From IMG/VR virus record IMGVR_UViG_3300017987_000207, positions 1-36,126 of that record: a DNA stretch of 36,126 nucleotides; one strand, 5' to 3'. The DNA is from a virus. The notes under the pieces were generated by a model. That model worked only from the letters and a program-made list of their open reading frames with translations. It was not told the DNA's origin and searched no databases. Below, in pieces: positions 6,463 through 12,915 of this stretch (position 1 is its first letter; the number at the start of each line of letters is the position of its first letter). A program made the translations under genes and the position numbers.

Positions 6463-7431
6463 ATGGCTGCCCATGACCCCGACCGCGACGTCGCGAAGCG
6501 GAAAGCGAACCTCTCCCGACTCCCCCCTCGAGCGCTCGCCGCGATGGCGCGCGTTCTCGAGTATGACGGCGATCGGCACTACGCCGAGGGCGATTGGCTG
6601 GGCGGCGACTCCCGCCGGCACGTCGACGCCGCGCTCCGACACCTCCTCGAGCTCGTCGCCGGGCGGGATTTCGATCCCTCGAGCCGCGAGCTCGTCCTCG
6701 CGCACGTCGCGACCCGCGCCGCGATGGCCCTCGAGCTCGAGCTCGTGAACCTCGAAGACGGGAGCGACCTCGCGCCCTGGCGGATCTATTCGCCGGACGC
6801 CGCGCCCCTGGCCGACTCGGTCGTGTGCCTCGAGCGGGATGCGATCCCGCCCCGCGATCTCGGTCCGGACCTCTCGGCGCGCGTCGCGTCGGTCCTCTCT
6901 CACGACGCCGCCGGCCTCGAGCCCGATCGGCCCCGATCAGACGGCGCGCGAGCTCCGGTCCCCACGAACTCGCCGGGAGCTCTCCCGAGCCCTCCCGGTC
7001 TGCCGACGATGCCCGACCGTCTCGAGTGGCCGATCCGGAGCGAGGACGGGCGGCCGATCATGCCGGAGCCCCACGAGTGGAAAGCGCTCCCGCCGAACCA
7101 TCGCGTCGCGTCGCTGCGCGCGCTCTCGAGCGCCCATCGGACGGCGGGGGGCTGGGCGGCGGACGAGGTTTCCCTGACGCTGGCGCGCGCCCTCGAGACG
7201 CTCGCGGATCTCTCCGAGGAGGTCGCGACGTTGCAGGGCGCGGTCGCCGAGCTTGAGGCCCCGTGTCCGTCGTGGAACAACGTCGGATGCCTCGCCTATC
7301 GGTGCGAGCTCCGCGGGGGTCACGGGGGGCCGCACGTCTTCACGGTTCCGATCGAGGTCGACGACGAGCTCGAGGACGACGACGGCCAGGAGGACGGCGA
7401 CGTCGAGATCGGTCCTCGGGTGCCGGCGTGA
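6463..7431 (+). CDS. dATP/dGTP diphosphohydrolase-like (MazG-type) protein
   Basis: Product of 322 aa. Residues about 15-95 (LPPRALAAMARVLEYDGDRHY...GDWLGGDSRRHVDAALRHLLEL...LAHVATRAAMALELEL) match the N-terminal domain of phage dATP/dGTP diphosphohydrolases (PF18909/MazZ type), where the RH..AA.RH helix and the following acidic/His helix bind metal and the triphosphate. A Pro-rich linker follows, then a helical stretch (about 215-270), a Cys/His patch (CPSWNNVGC...CELRGGHGGPH) and a very acidic tail. Such enzymes trim purine dNTP pools; in Z-DNA phages MazZ works with PurZ, but no PurZ is present. The ATG at 6463 follows GGAGG. The long C-terminus is unusual, and catalytic competence is uncertain. 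Confidence 0.6.
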   Translation: MAAHDPDRDVAKRKANLSRLPPRALAAMARVLEYDGDRHYAEGDWLGGDSRRHVDAALRHLLELVAGRDFDPSSRELVLAHVATRAAMALELELVNLEDGSDLAPWRIYSPDAAPLADSVVCLERDAIPPRDLGPDLSARVASVLSHDAAGLEPDRPRSDGARAPVPTNSPGALPSPPGLPTMPDRLEWPIRSEDGRPIMPEPHEWKALPPNHRVASLRALSSAHRTAGGWAADEVSLTLARALETLADLSEEVATLQGAVAELEAPCPSWNNVGCLAYRCELRGGHGGPHVFTVPIEVDDELEDDDGQEDGDVEIGPRVPA

Positions 7432-7664
7432 ACGAGGGCGAGGCGCGGCCCTGCCGAGCGTGCGGGATGCCGATCGAATTCCGGGAGGGACCCGACGGAC
7501 GGGTGATCCCTCTCCAACGCGTCCGGACGGTCTACGCCATGACCGCCCCCCTGTTCGGGGGCGTCGTGCGGCGACTCGAGGACGATCCGAACGACGAGGC
7601 GAGGTTCGTCTCGCATTTCGAGACGTGCCCGCACGCCGGGCACTTCTCCAAGGGGAAGCAATGA
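7428..7664 (+). CDS. Small zinc-finger-like protein
   Basis: A 78-aa product with CRAC near the N-terminus (about residues 9-12) and CPHAGHF near the C-terminus, which together could make a Cys/His zinc site. Between them lies a beta-hairpin-like stretch (MPIEFREGPDGRVIPLQRVRTVY). Family not recognised, but such 'CxxCG-x-P-I...' proteins are common in phage early regions. The GTG at 7428 overlaps the preceding stop (GTGA), so translation is coupled. Confidence 0.6.
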   Translation: MNEGEARPCRACGMPIEFREGPDGRVIPLQRVRTVYAMTAPLFGGVVRRLEDDPNDEARFVSHFETCPHAGHFSKGKQ

Positions 7665-8101
7665 GCGACGAAACCCACGACGACCCGACCGCGGCGGATT
7701 TTTCCGCGTTCGTGCGCGAATGCCTCGAGGAGCTCGCGACGAGCGGCCTCGATCCGGACGAGATCGACGCCGAGCTCCGGCGCCGCTGCGAGGAGCGGTT
7801 CCCGGGATACGAGGCCGTCCGCCTCCCGGCGCCGGAGGTCGTGAACGAGCTTCTACAGGCGGCCGTCGAGGCGATCCTGAGACTCGCGACGCCCATTATC
7901 GACGAGCTCGGCGGCGAGCTCGCGATCGTCGCCCGCGCGCCGGTCCCGAACGGGCCTCACGCGATCCGGATGGGGACGAACCTCCCCCTCGAGGACCTCG
8001 TGAACGTGTTTGTCGTCGGAGCCGCGCGGATCGTCACGGGCGAGGCCCGAATGTGGGGACCCGGGCTCGACGGAGCGCCCGACGGGACGGTGATCCAATG
8101 A
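7661..8101 (+). CDS. Hypothetical protein, 146 aa
   Basis: No family recognised. It has an acidic N-terminus (MSDETHDDPTAADF), a helical first half with EIDAELRRRCEERFPGYEA, then helices around 60-90 and a strand-rich end. There is no membrane segment and no obvious active site. The ATG at 7661 overlaps the previous stop as ATGA, with AAGGGGAAG as ribosome site. It is part of a chain of seven rightward genes (6463-9777) in which each start overlaps the previous stop. Confidence 0.65.
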   Translation: MSDETHDDPTAADFSAFVRECLEELATSGLDPDEIDAELRRRCEERFPGYEAVRLPAPEVVNELLQAAVEAILRLATPIIDELGGELAIVARAPVPNGPHAIRMGTNLPLEDLVNVFVVGAARIVTGEARMWGPGLDGAPDGTVIQ

Positions 8102-8457
8102 GTCGCGCGAAGCGCCGGAAGGCGACGAACCCGATCCGGAAGGCGGAGGCGCCGGTCGTGGCGGCCGCTCGCGAGCTCGCGAACCGGGCGGCGACCCGGA
8201 ACTCGAGCCTCGAGCTCGTCGCGCTCACGCACCCGGACACGGGCGAGGTCGGTTCGGTCCTCGTCCTGGCCGTGGGGCTCGAGCGCGTGCGGGCCGTGTC
8301 TCGAGCTCTCCCGGCGATCCAACGCGGAGACGTCCCGAGCCCCTCGAGCTCGAGCTTGCGCGCCCCTGGCCTCCTGTGGGGCCTCGTCGTGCCGATCTCG
8401 TCGGCCCTGGCCGGAGTCGCGGCGACGCTCGCGTTCCTGGCGGGGGCGATCCAATGA
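8098..8457 (+). CDS. Membrane-anchored member of a tandem paralog pair
   Basis: A 119-aa protein. A basic N-terminus (MSRAKRRKATNP) and a helix lead to LELVALTHPDTGEVGSVLVLAVG (about 38-60), then a Ser-rich linker and a transmembrane helix (about 91-117). The core aligns with the next gene (VGFVTLEDPTTNEAGAVLVLAAG), sharing the pattern V-L-x-x-P-x-T-x-E-x-G-x-V-L-V-L-A-x-G, so the two arose by duplication. This copy alone has the membrane anchor. ATG at 8098 overlaps the preceding stop. Function unknown. Confidence 0.65.
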   Translation: MSRAKRRKATNPIRKAEAPVVAAARELANRAATRNSSLELVALTHPDTGEVGSVLVLAVGLERVRAVSRALPAIQRGDVPSPSSSSLRAPGLLWGLVVPISSALAGVAATLAFLAGAIQ

Positions 8458-8744
8458 GCGGGAAGCGCGCGAAGCGCGAGCGCCAGGAGCGGAGCGCCGA
8501 GGACGTCGTCCTCGAGGCCGCTCGAGCCCTCGTCCGATCCCTCCTCGACTCCGGTCGGCCGGTGGGATTCGTGACGCTCGAGGATCCCACCACGAACGAG
8601 GCCGGCGCGGTCCTCGTCCTGGCGGCGGGTCCGGAATACGTCGAGCCGGCCGTCCGGTTCGTCCACGGGCTCGGAAACTACACATCGACGAACGCGGACG
8701 AGCTCCGAGCTCGGGGAATCATGCCGCCGGAGGGGAAATCGTGA
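8454..8744 (+). CDS. Soluble member of a tandem paralog pair
   Basis: A 96-aa paralog of the preceding gene, with a basic start (MSGKRAKRERQERS), a helix (EDVVLEAARALVRSLLDSG), the two-strand core FVTLEDPTTNEAGAVLVLA, and a short helical end. It lacks the C-terminal membrane helix. The pair could form a heteromer that tethers this copy to the membrane; that is inference. ATG at 8454 in an ATGA overlap. Confidence 0.65.
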   Translation: MSGKRAKRERQERSAEDVVLEAARALVRSLLDSGRPVGFVTLEDPTTNEAGAVLVLAAGPEYVEPAVRFVHGLGNYTSTNADELRARGIMPPEGKS

Positions 8745-9142
8745 CGGACGAACAACGGAAAGCGGCGGAGAGTCTCGCGACGGGGAAAGCGCTCTCGGCG
8801 TGGTCGGGCTGGGACGAGCTCATGGAGTTTTCGCAGAGCCTTCTCGCCCTGGCGGTCGACACGACCGCGGACGAGCTCGCGAGGTTTCTCGTCGAGTCGG
8901 AGCCGGAGGACCTCGCGCTCGCCCTGGCGGTCGGCGGGGCGATCGAGTGGGGCCAGCGGGAGGCGTTCGGCGTGCTCCTGGCGGCGAGGACGGAGCTCGC
9001 GAAAGCGGACGCGGCCGACGATATGCTCGCCGCGATCGGCCTCGAGACGCCGGCGGTCGCGGCGGAACTTCGCGCGGCGGTTGCCTGCGAGATCCACGAG
9101 CTCGAGCTCGCGGCCGTCCCGGATCCCGAGGCCGAGTCGTGA
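8741..9142 (+). CDS. Hypothetical all-helical protein, 133 aa
   Basis: An acidic, Ala/Leu/Glu-rich product that should be entirely helical. Blocks such as ALAVDTTADELARFLVESEPEDLALALAVGG look like repeated helical hairpins. No motif or family recognised. GTG start at 8741, translationally coupled to both neighbours. The absence of membrane segments and abundance of acidic residues would also fit a small inhibitor or DNA-mimic, but nothing in the sequence proves this. Confidence 0.6.
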   Translation: MTDEQRKAAESLATGKALSAWSGWDELMEFSQSLLALAVDTTADELARFLVESEPEDLALALAVGGAIEWGQREAFGVLLAARTELAKADAADDMLAAIGLETPAVAAELRAAVACEIHELELAAVPDPEAES

Positions 9143-9777
9143 GCCGGGTCGGAATGCTTTCGATTGCGACCCGGTTCGCGGAGGCCGTCGAGGAGGGCCG
9201 GAAGCGGACGACGCTCCGGCTCCCGAGAGCGGACGGGGCCGAGATCCGCGTCGGCGAGACGGTCGCCCTCTACTGCGGCCCATATCGCGCCGGAGGACGC
9301 CGCAGGCTCGGCCGTGTGACGATCGAGCGGGTCGAGCGTCTCCGCGTCGCCCGTCACGGCCTCGAGCGTCTCGAGCCGACTCCGGCCGGTCCCCGGTGGC
9401 TACGCTGCCCGCTCGAGGTTTCGACGTCCATCGCTCGCGAGGACGGGTTCGAGTCGTTCGGCGAGCTCGCGCTCTACTTCGCCGAGGCCGCGTCGCTCCC
9501 GTGCGTCGTGAACCTCTACGGGTGGGGCGAGCTCGACACGTCGCCGGAGTGGCCGCGCCTCGTCCGCGAGCTCCACGGGTGGCGGGTCCGGACGGTCCGG
9601 TTCCTGGCGAACACCGGCGGGGTCGAGTGGCCGAAGGGGACCGAGGGGCGGATCGAACACGCCCCGGGCCGGAAGCGGCTCCGGATCCGCGCGAGCGACG
9701 GGTCGACGATGACCGGAGTCCGCCTCGAGGATCTCGAGCCGATCGGACCCGACGAGCGCGGCGAGGGGAGCTCGTGA
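9139..9777 (+). CDS. ASCH-domain protein
   Basis: Product of 212 aa with the ASCH/PUA-like layout. Near the start MLSIATRFAEAVEEGRKRTTLR matches the 'x-F-x-x-A-I-x-x-G-x-K-x-x-T-x-R' signature. GETVALYCGPYRAGGRRRLGRVTIERVERLRV is the central barrel, and DGFESFGELALYFAE with VVNLYGWG closes the fold. The C-terminal part (about 155-205) reads like a small SH3/KOW barrel (WPKGTEGRIEH...VRLEDLEPI). ASCH domains bind or act on RNA or modified nucleosides, including N4-acetylcytidine hydrolysis. The gene ends the rightward operon facing the DpdA-like gene. GTG start at 9139 overlaps the previous stop. Confidence 0.75.
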   Translation: MSRVGMLSIATRFAEAVEEGRKRTTLRLPRADGAEIRVGETVALYCGPYRAGGRRRLGRVTIERVERLRVARHGLERLEPTPAGPRWLRCPLEVSTSIAREDGFESFGELALYFAEAASLPCVVNLYGWGELDTSPEWPRLVRELHGWRVRTVRFLANTGGVEWPKGTEGRIEHAPGRKRLRIRASDGSTMTGVRLEDLEPIGPDERGEGSS

Positions 9778-9796
9778 ACGTCGTCCCTCCGGCGGG

Positions 9797-10717
9797 CTAG
9801 CCCCACCCGTGCGACACGAGATCGACCGCCCCGGGCCGCTCGACCCGGAACCGCCGCTCGACGGCCTCGAGGGCGGTCGCGAGCTCGAGAGCGGAGAACC
9901 GGCGGAGGAACGTCCGAGCCTGCCCCCGCACGCCCTCGAGGAGCTCCTCGAGCTCGTCGTCGGCGCCCTGGCCGGCGTAGGAGAGGCACGCGAGCCGGGC
10001 GAGCTCCTCGTCGCCGAGGCCGCACGTCAGGAGGTACGCGTCGCCGGCGCCGATCGTGTGCGCGGCGGTCGCGTTCCGGGAGCGGAGCCCCTTGTATTCG
10101 GCGATCCACGTCGTCGAGTCGGTCGTCGAGAGCCGGCCGTGTCCGAGCTCGCGGGCGTAGCGCGTCATGCCGAACCCGTGGACCTCGACGCCGGCGCGCT
10201 CCGTCACGTCGAGAGCTCGCTCGAGCCACTCGGTCGGGGCGAGGCCGTCGCCCTGGTCGCGGCCGATCGTCCGGCCGTCCCGGGCGAACCCGAGGCCGAC
10301 GCGCGGGAAGCGCGCGACGTAGTGCTCGAGGACCTCGATCGGCTCGCGGCCGTGATAGACGGGGATCACGTCGACGCCGGCCTCGAGGAGCCGGGCCGTA
10401 TTGCGCCACGTCCGCGCGAGGTCGCCCCCAATGTCGTCGAGCGTGACGATCGTCCCGAAGAGGTGCCCGAACTCCTGGCAGAAACGGACATAGTCCTCGA
10501 GCTCCACCCGGAAGCCAGGGCGGACGAACTCGGAGAACGCTCCCGAGTCGAGGATCGCGTCGGGGTAGAGGCCGGCCTCGAGGCGGGGGCGGAGCTCGCG
10601 CTCCCAGACTCCGGGCCGCTCGAGGACGTCCGCGAACGTGACGAGGACGGGGAGCCCTTCGGTCGCCGCGGCGAGGGTGGCGGAATTGACGCCGGCGAAG
10701 TGGAATCGAGTCGTCAT
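9797..10717 (-). CDS. DpdA-like DNA transglycosylase (TGT fold)
   Basis: Product of 306 aa with the motif series of phage/bacterial DpdA proteins, relatives of tRNA-guanine transglycosylase: DSGAFSEF (57-64, TGT-like nucleophile/general-base Asp region), TIVTLDDIGGD (89-99), DVIPVYHG (116-123), GLGFARDG, HGFGMT (180-185) and TTDSTTW (198-204, second catalytic-type Asp). DpdA exchanges guanine in DNA for a 7-deazaguanine such as preQ0, protecting phage DNA from restriction. None of the preQ0 genes (folE, queD, queE, queC) lies here, so host precursor would be needed. ATG at 10717 with TAGGGGGG site. Family fold is clear to me; DNA rather than RNA as substrate is inference. Confidence 0.75.
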   Translation of the reverse strand: MTTRFHFAGVNSATLAAATEGLPVLVTFADVLERPGVWERELRPRLEAGLYPDAILDSGAFSEFVRPGFRVELEDYVRFCQEFGHLFGTIVTLDDIGGDLARTWRNTARLLEAGVDVIPVYHGREPIEVLEHYVARFPRVGLGFARDGRTIGRDQGDGLAPTEWLERALDVTERAGVEVHGFGMTRYARELGHGRLSTTDSTTWIAEYKGLRSRNATAAHTIGAGDAYLLTCGLGDEELARLACLSYAGQGADDELEELLEGVRGQARTFLRRFSALELATALEAVERRFRVERPGAVDLVSHGWG

Positions 10718-10726
10718 GGCGCCCCC

Positions 10727-11227
10727 CTACCGGCTCTCGAACCGGCCGCCGCAACCGCGGTGCGAGTAGACCCGGCCGGACGGGAGAGCGCGAGCTCGCC
10801 AGAGCTCGAGGCCGCAGCGCTCGCACGTCGCGACGATCCGTCGGGCGCGTCGCTGCCGCTCCGGGATCCCGATCCGCTTCGACTGCTCGCGGGTCGCGGT
10901 GGCCTTGCCCGTGCCGCCGAGGCGGCGAGCCAGGGCGGCCCACTTCCGGCCGTGGCCGTCGTTCCACTCGCCGACGTGCGCGAGCTCATGGGCGAACGTG
11001 TCGAGGAGCTCCTCGGCGTCGGCCATCACGGCCGAGTGGAGCTCGATCGAGAACCGGAGCGTCCGCTCGTCCCGGTTGAGGATCCGGCGGGCTCGGCCGA
11101 ACGTGCGGCGGAGTCGGGGGTTCTCGTAGACGGGGATCCCGGCGAGGATCCCGTCGACGGCGTCGACGTTCGCGCCGACGCGGCGGGCGATCTCGAGGGC
11201 GTTTCCGAGGTAGCGAAGGTGGGACAT
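10727..11227 (-). CDS. SprT-like zinc metalloprotease
   Basis: Product of 166 aa. The active site HELAH (80-84) is followed by the third ligand in GHGRKW (His 92), exactly as in SprT/Spartan proteases. A C-terminal zinc ribbon with CERC and RGC follows (about 134-160). Spartan-type proteases digest DNA-protein crosslinks; phage SprT proteins may clear proteins from phage DNA, but their role is poorly known. I took the ATG at 11227 with GGAG upstream; an ATG 45 bases farther upstream is possible. It lies directly upstream of the DpdA-like gene in one leftward transcript, and its leader carries a strong hairpin (11246-11267). Confidence 0.8.
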   Translation of the reverse strand: MSHLRYLGNALEIARRVGANVDAVDGILAGIPVYENPRLRRTFGRARRILNRDERTLRFSIELHSAVMADAEELLDTFAHELAHVGEWNDGHGRKWAALARRLGGTGKATATREQSKRIGIPERQRRARRIVATCERCGLELWRARALPSGRVYSHRGCGGRFESR

Positions 11228-11393
11228 GTTGGCGGGCTCCGTTTCGGGGTCGCTTCGTTGCGACCCCTTCACTGTGGCACAACGTATCGGAAGCCGTCAA
11301 CGGAACTTGAGGTTCGTCCTGCTACAGAAAACGAACCCCCGACCCGATTCGTTGCGGTACAGTGTGCCACGGGGGACGAGGAGGCCCCTACCC
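11228..11393. promoter_or_regulatory. Divergent control region with paired operator-like sites
   Basis: Between the SprT and RHH genes the octamer TGTGCCAC occurs once on each strand, each facing its gene: plus 11363-11370, minus 11281-11274. Extended to 15-mers, GGTACAGTGTGCCAC and GATACGTTGTGCCAC match at 12 positions. TGTGGCACA at 11273-11281 is also a perfect small palindrome. A leftward -35-like TTGACG (11300-11295) has a weak CACAGT 18 bp away. The SprT leader forms the hairpin GGGGTCGC (11246-11253) / GCGACCCC (11260-11267). The likely ligand is the adjacent RHH protein. Confidence 0.5.
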
Positions 11394-11579
11394 ATGACGA
11401 CGACGAAACGACCCCGAGGCGGCCAGCCGAAAGGCGAGCTCGCCAGGACCGAGACGATCCGAACGCGGTTCACGGCCGCGGAACGGGCACGAATTGAGGC
11501 GGCGGCCGACGCGCGAGGCGAGGGGCTCTCCGAATTCGTGCGGGGCGCGCTCCTGCGCGCGGCGAGGCGGGCGAAGTGA
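11394..11579 (+). CDS. Ribbon-helix-helix (CopG/MobC-like) regulator
   Basis: A 61-aa protein. A basic N-terminal tail (MTTTKRPRGGQPKGELAR) precedes TIRTRFTAAERARIEAAADARGEGLSEFVRGALLRAARR, the standard ribbon-helix-helix form with strand, helix, turn at Gly and second helix starting LSEFVR. Such dimers bind short palindromes and usually repress their own promoter. The paired TGTGCCAC sites in the spacer are its likely operators, so it could control both its own operon and the divergent SprT-DpdA genes. Similar domains occur in MobC relaxosome proteins, but no relaxase is present. ATG at 11394 after GAGGAGG. Confidence 0.8.
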   Translation: MTTTKRPRGGQPKGELARTETIRTRFTAAERARIEAAADARGEGLSEFVRGALLRAARRAK

Positions 11580-11911
11580 GCGGCCCGGTCCCCGGGTTCG
11601 AGCTCACGACGGAGAACCTCCTCGGACCGTTCCTCGGGAACCTCGAGGACGACCGCGTCGTTCTCCTGGCCGACGGGCGGATCGCGGCGGAGACGGAGCT
11701 CGTCGAGGAGCTCCTCGACCGTCGGGGGCTCCGTCACTGGCGGGTCGAGGAGCCAGGAGAGCCGGGCGCGTGGCGCCGGGTGCTCGAGTGCCGGATATGC
11801 GGCGAGCTCGAGCTCGAGGAGGACGACGTCGGGAACGCGACCTATCGCTGCGATCCCGCGAAACACGGGCCGCACTATGAGCGGCTCGAACGGAGAGGGC
11901 TCGAACGATGA
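11576..11911 (+). CDS. Small zinc-ribbon protein, 111 aa
   Basis: The N-terminal two thirds is alpha/beta and acidic (LTTENLLGPFLGNLEDDRVVLLADG). The C-terminal part has CRIC and a later Cys (RCDPAKHGPHY), with His residues that could complete a zinc site. No family recognised. GTG at 11576 overlaps the RHH stop, so the two are co-translated. Because the RHH gene is autoregulatory in type, this gene is likely under the same switch. Confidence 0.6.
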   Translation: MSGPVPGFELTTENLLGPFLGNLEDDRVVLLADGRIAAETELVEELLDRRGLRHWRVEEPGEPGAWRRVLECRICGELELEEDDVGNATYRCDPAKHGPHYERLERRGLER

Positions 11912-12189
11912 CGAACGAAACACTCGACTCGATCGCGGGGGCGGTCGTCGCCCTGGCGGCGGTCGCACTCTGCGAGGGCGCGGCCCGCGTGCTCGGCCTG
12001 CCCGTGTGGCCCTTCTACGCGGTCGCCCTGTGGCGGGTCGCGAAGGTTTGGAGCGAGAGCGTCCGAGCTCGAGCGGAGCTCGCGGCGATCCGCGCGTCGC
12101 TCTATGCGGCCGTCGACGAGGCCGCGGCGGGGAACCTCGCGGCGGCGCGCGATCTCGCCGTCGACGCGGAGGTCCTCCGCGATGCGTAG
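11908..12189 (+). CDS. Small two-helix membrane protein
   Basis: A 93-aa protein with two hydrophobic stretches, about 8-24 (IAGAVVALAAVALCEGA) and about 27-46 (RVLGLPVWPFYAVALWRVAK), followed by an Ala/Arg/Glu-rich helical cytoplasmic tail. It looks like an inner-membrane hairpin protein. It is far from the lysis genes, so holin is unlikely; superinfection exclusion or a moron function is possible. ATG at 11908 in an ATGA overlap with the previous gene. Confidence 0.6.
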   Translation: MTNETLDSIAGAVVALAAVALCEGAARVLGLPVWPFYAVALWRVAKVWSESVRARAELAAIRASLYAAVDEAAAGNLAAARDLAVDAEVLRDA

Positions 12190-12589
12190 GCGAGTCGTGA
12201 TCGCGAGCGGCGGCCAGTGGCGGCACCGACTCCGGCTCGTCCGGGAGGCCGGCGCCCTCGTCGCGGGACACACCGACCGGCGGGCGATCGTTCGCCTCGA
12301 GGAGCCGCTCGTCGACCTCGAGCTCGTTCGCGTGCTCGATCACATCGACGCCGGACACCTCTCGGGTCCGTTCGAGGGCTTCGCGCTTTGGGGCGACGAT
12401 CACCTACACGACGCCGACTCGAGGCGGCTCGTCCACGAGCTCGAGGCGCGCGAGCTCGAGCCGATCGACGTCCCGACCGACGAGGAGCTCGCCCGGTCTA
12501 TGGCCGGACGGGGATCGCTCGAGGTCCTCGTCGGCGGCCCGCTACGAGAGCGAGCCCCACGAGGCCGGCGGCCAGGAGCGCCCCGCTAG
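12182..12589 (+). CDS. Hypothetical protein, 135 aa
   Basis: Family not recognised. It has a basic N-terminus (MRRRVVIASGGQWRHRLRLVREAG), then a beta-rich run, IVRLEEPLVDLELVRV, and an acidic/His-rich centre with GDDHLHDADSRRLVHEL. The C-terminal 30 residues (ERAPRGRRPGAPR) are low-complexity and lie over the 3' end of the convergent gene at 12498-12914, so the true functional end may be earlier. ATG at 12182 overlaps the preceding stop. Confidence 0.55.
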   Translation: MRRRVVIASGGQWRHRLRLVREAGALVAGHTDRRAIVRLEEPLVDLELVRVLDHIDAGHLSGPFEGFALWGDDHLHDADSRRLVHELEARELEPIDVPTDEELARSMAGRGSLEVLVGGPLRERAPRGRRPGAPR

Positions 12590-12914
12590 GGGCCTCCGGC
12601 GCGGGAACGCATCCGGGCGAGCTCGAGAGCTCGACCGACGCGCTCGTCTCGTCCTGGCGGGCGGTGCGGCCAGTGGCGAGGGAACAGTGGCCCCACGCGA
12701 ACCCCTCGAGGTCCGCGCCGGGTTCGGGGACGATCACGCCGGGCTCGAGGACGAGCTCGAGGCGGTCGCCGGCCTCCCACGAGCTCGGGAGCTCGAGGTC
12801 GACCTGCCAGCCTAGCTGGCGGAGGATCACGCGCTCCGGAGGCGGCGGAGGACACTCGGAGAGCGCCGCGGCGAGCTCGGCGAGGGTTCCGGGGGCGGGA
12901 GCGTCGTCGGGCAT
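12498..12914 (-). CDS. Membrane-anchored protein with PEP-CTERM-like tail
   Basis: A 138-aa protein. A Pro/Ala-rich start without signal peptide is followed by a beta-rich middle (VILRQLGWQVDLELPSSWEAG). The C-terminus is CVPAPEAPSG at about 102-111, then GALLAAGLVGLALVAG and an RRR cluster. This Pro-Glu-Pro-like motif, hydrophobic helix and Arg cluster resembles PEP-CTERM/MYXO-CTERM surface-sorting signals, though nine residues follow the RRR. It could instead be a simple tail anchor. It is the last gene of the late operon, next to adhesin-like genes, and its end overlaps the convergent gene by 92 bp. ATG at 12914, one base after the upstream stop. Confidence 0.55.
   Translation of the reverse strand: MPDDAPAPGTLAELAAALSECPPPPPERVILRQLGWQVDLELPSSWEAGDRLELVLEPGVIVPEPGADLEGFAWGHCSLATGRTARQDETSASVELSSSPGCVPAPEAPSGALLAAGLVGLALVAGRRRGPRAIPVRP
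12575..12597. terminator. Hairpin at the convergent junction
   Basis: GGAG (12575-12578) and CCCC (12581-12584) can pair with GGGG (12589-12592) and CTCC (12594-12597) around a GCTA loop, with outer GCCGG/CCGGC able to extend it. It covers the stop codon of the rightward gene and could end transcription from both sides. No U-tract is present. Confidence 0.35.
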
Positions 12915-12915
12915 C

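Noticed and set aside
9809-11497. 562-aa plus-strand open frame opposite the DpdA-like and SprT genes
   Set aside because: Long antisense frames are expected at this GC content. The minus strand carries two proteins with recognisable catalytic motifs, and the plus frame has biased Glu/Arg/Pro composition without a domain.
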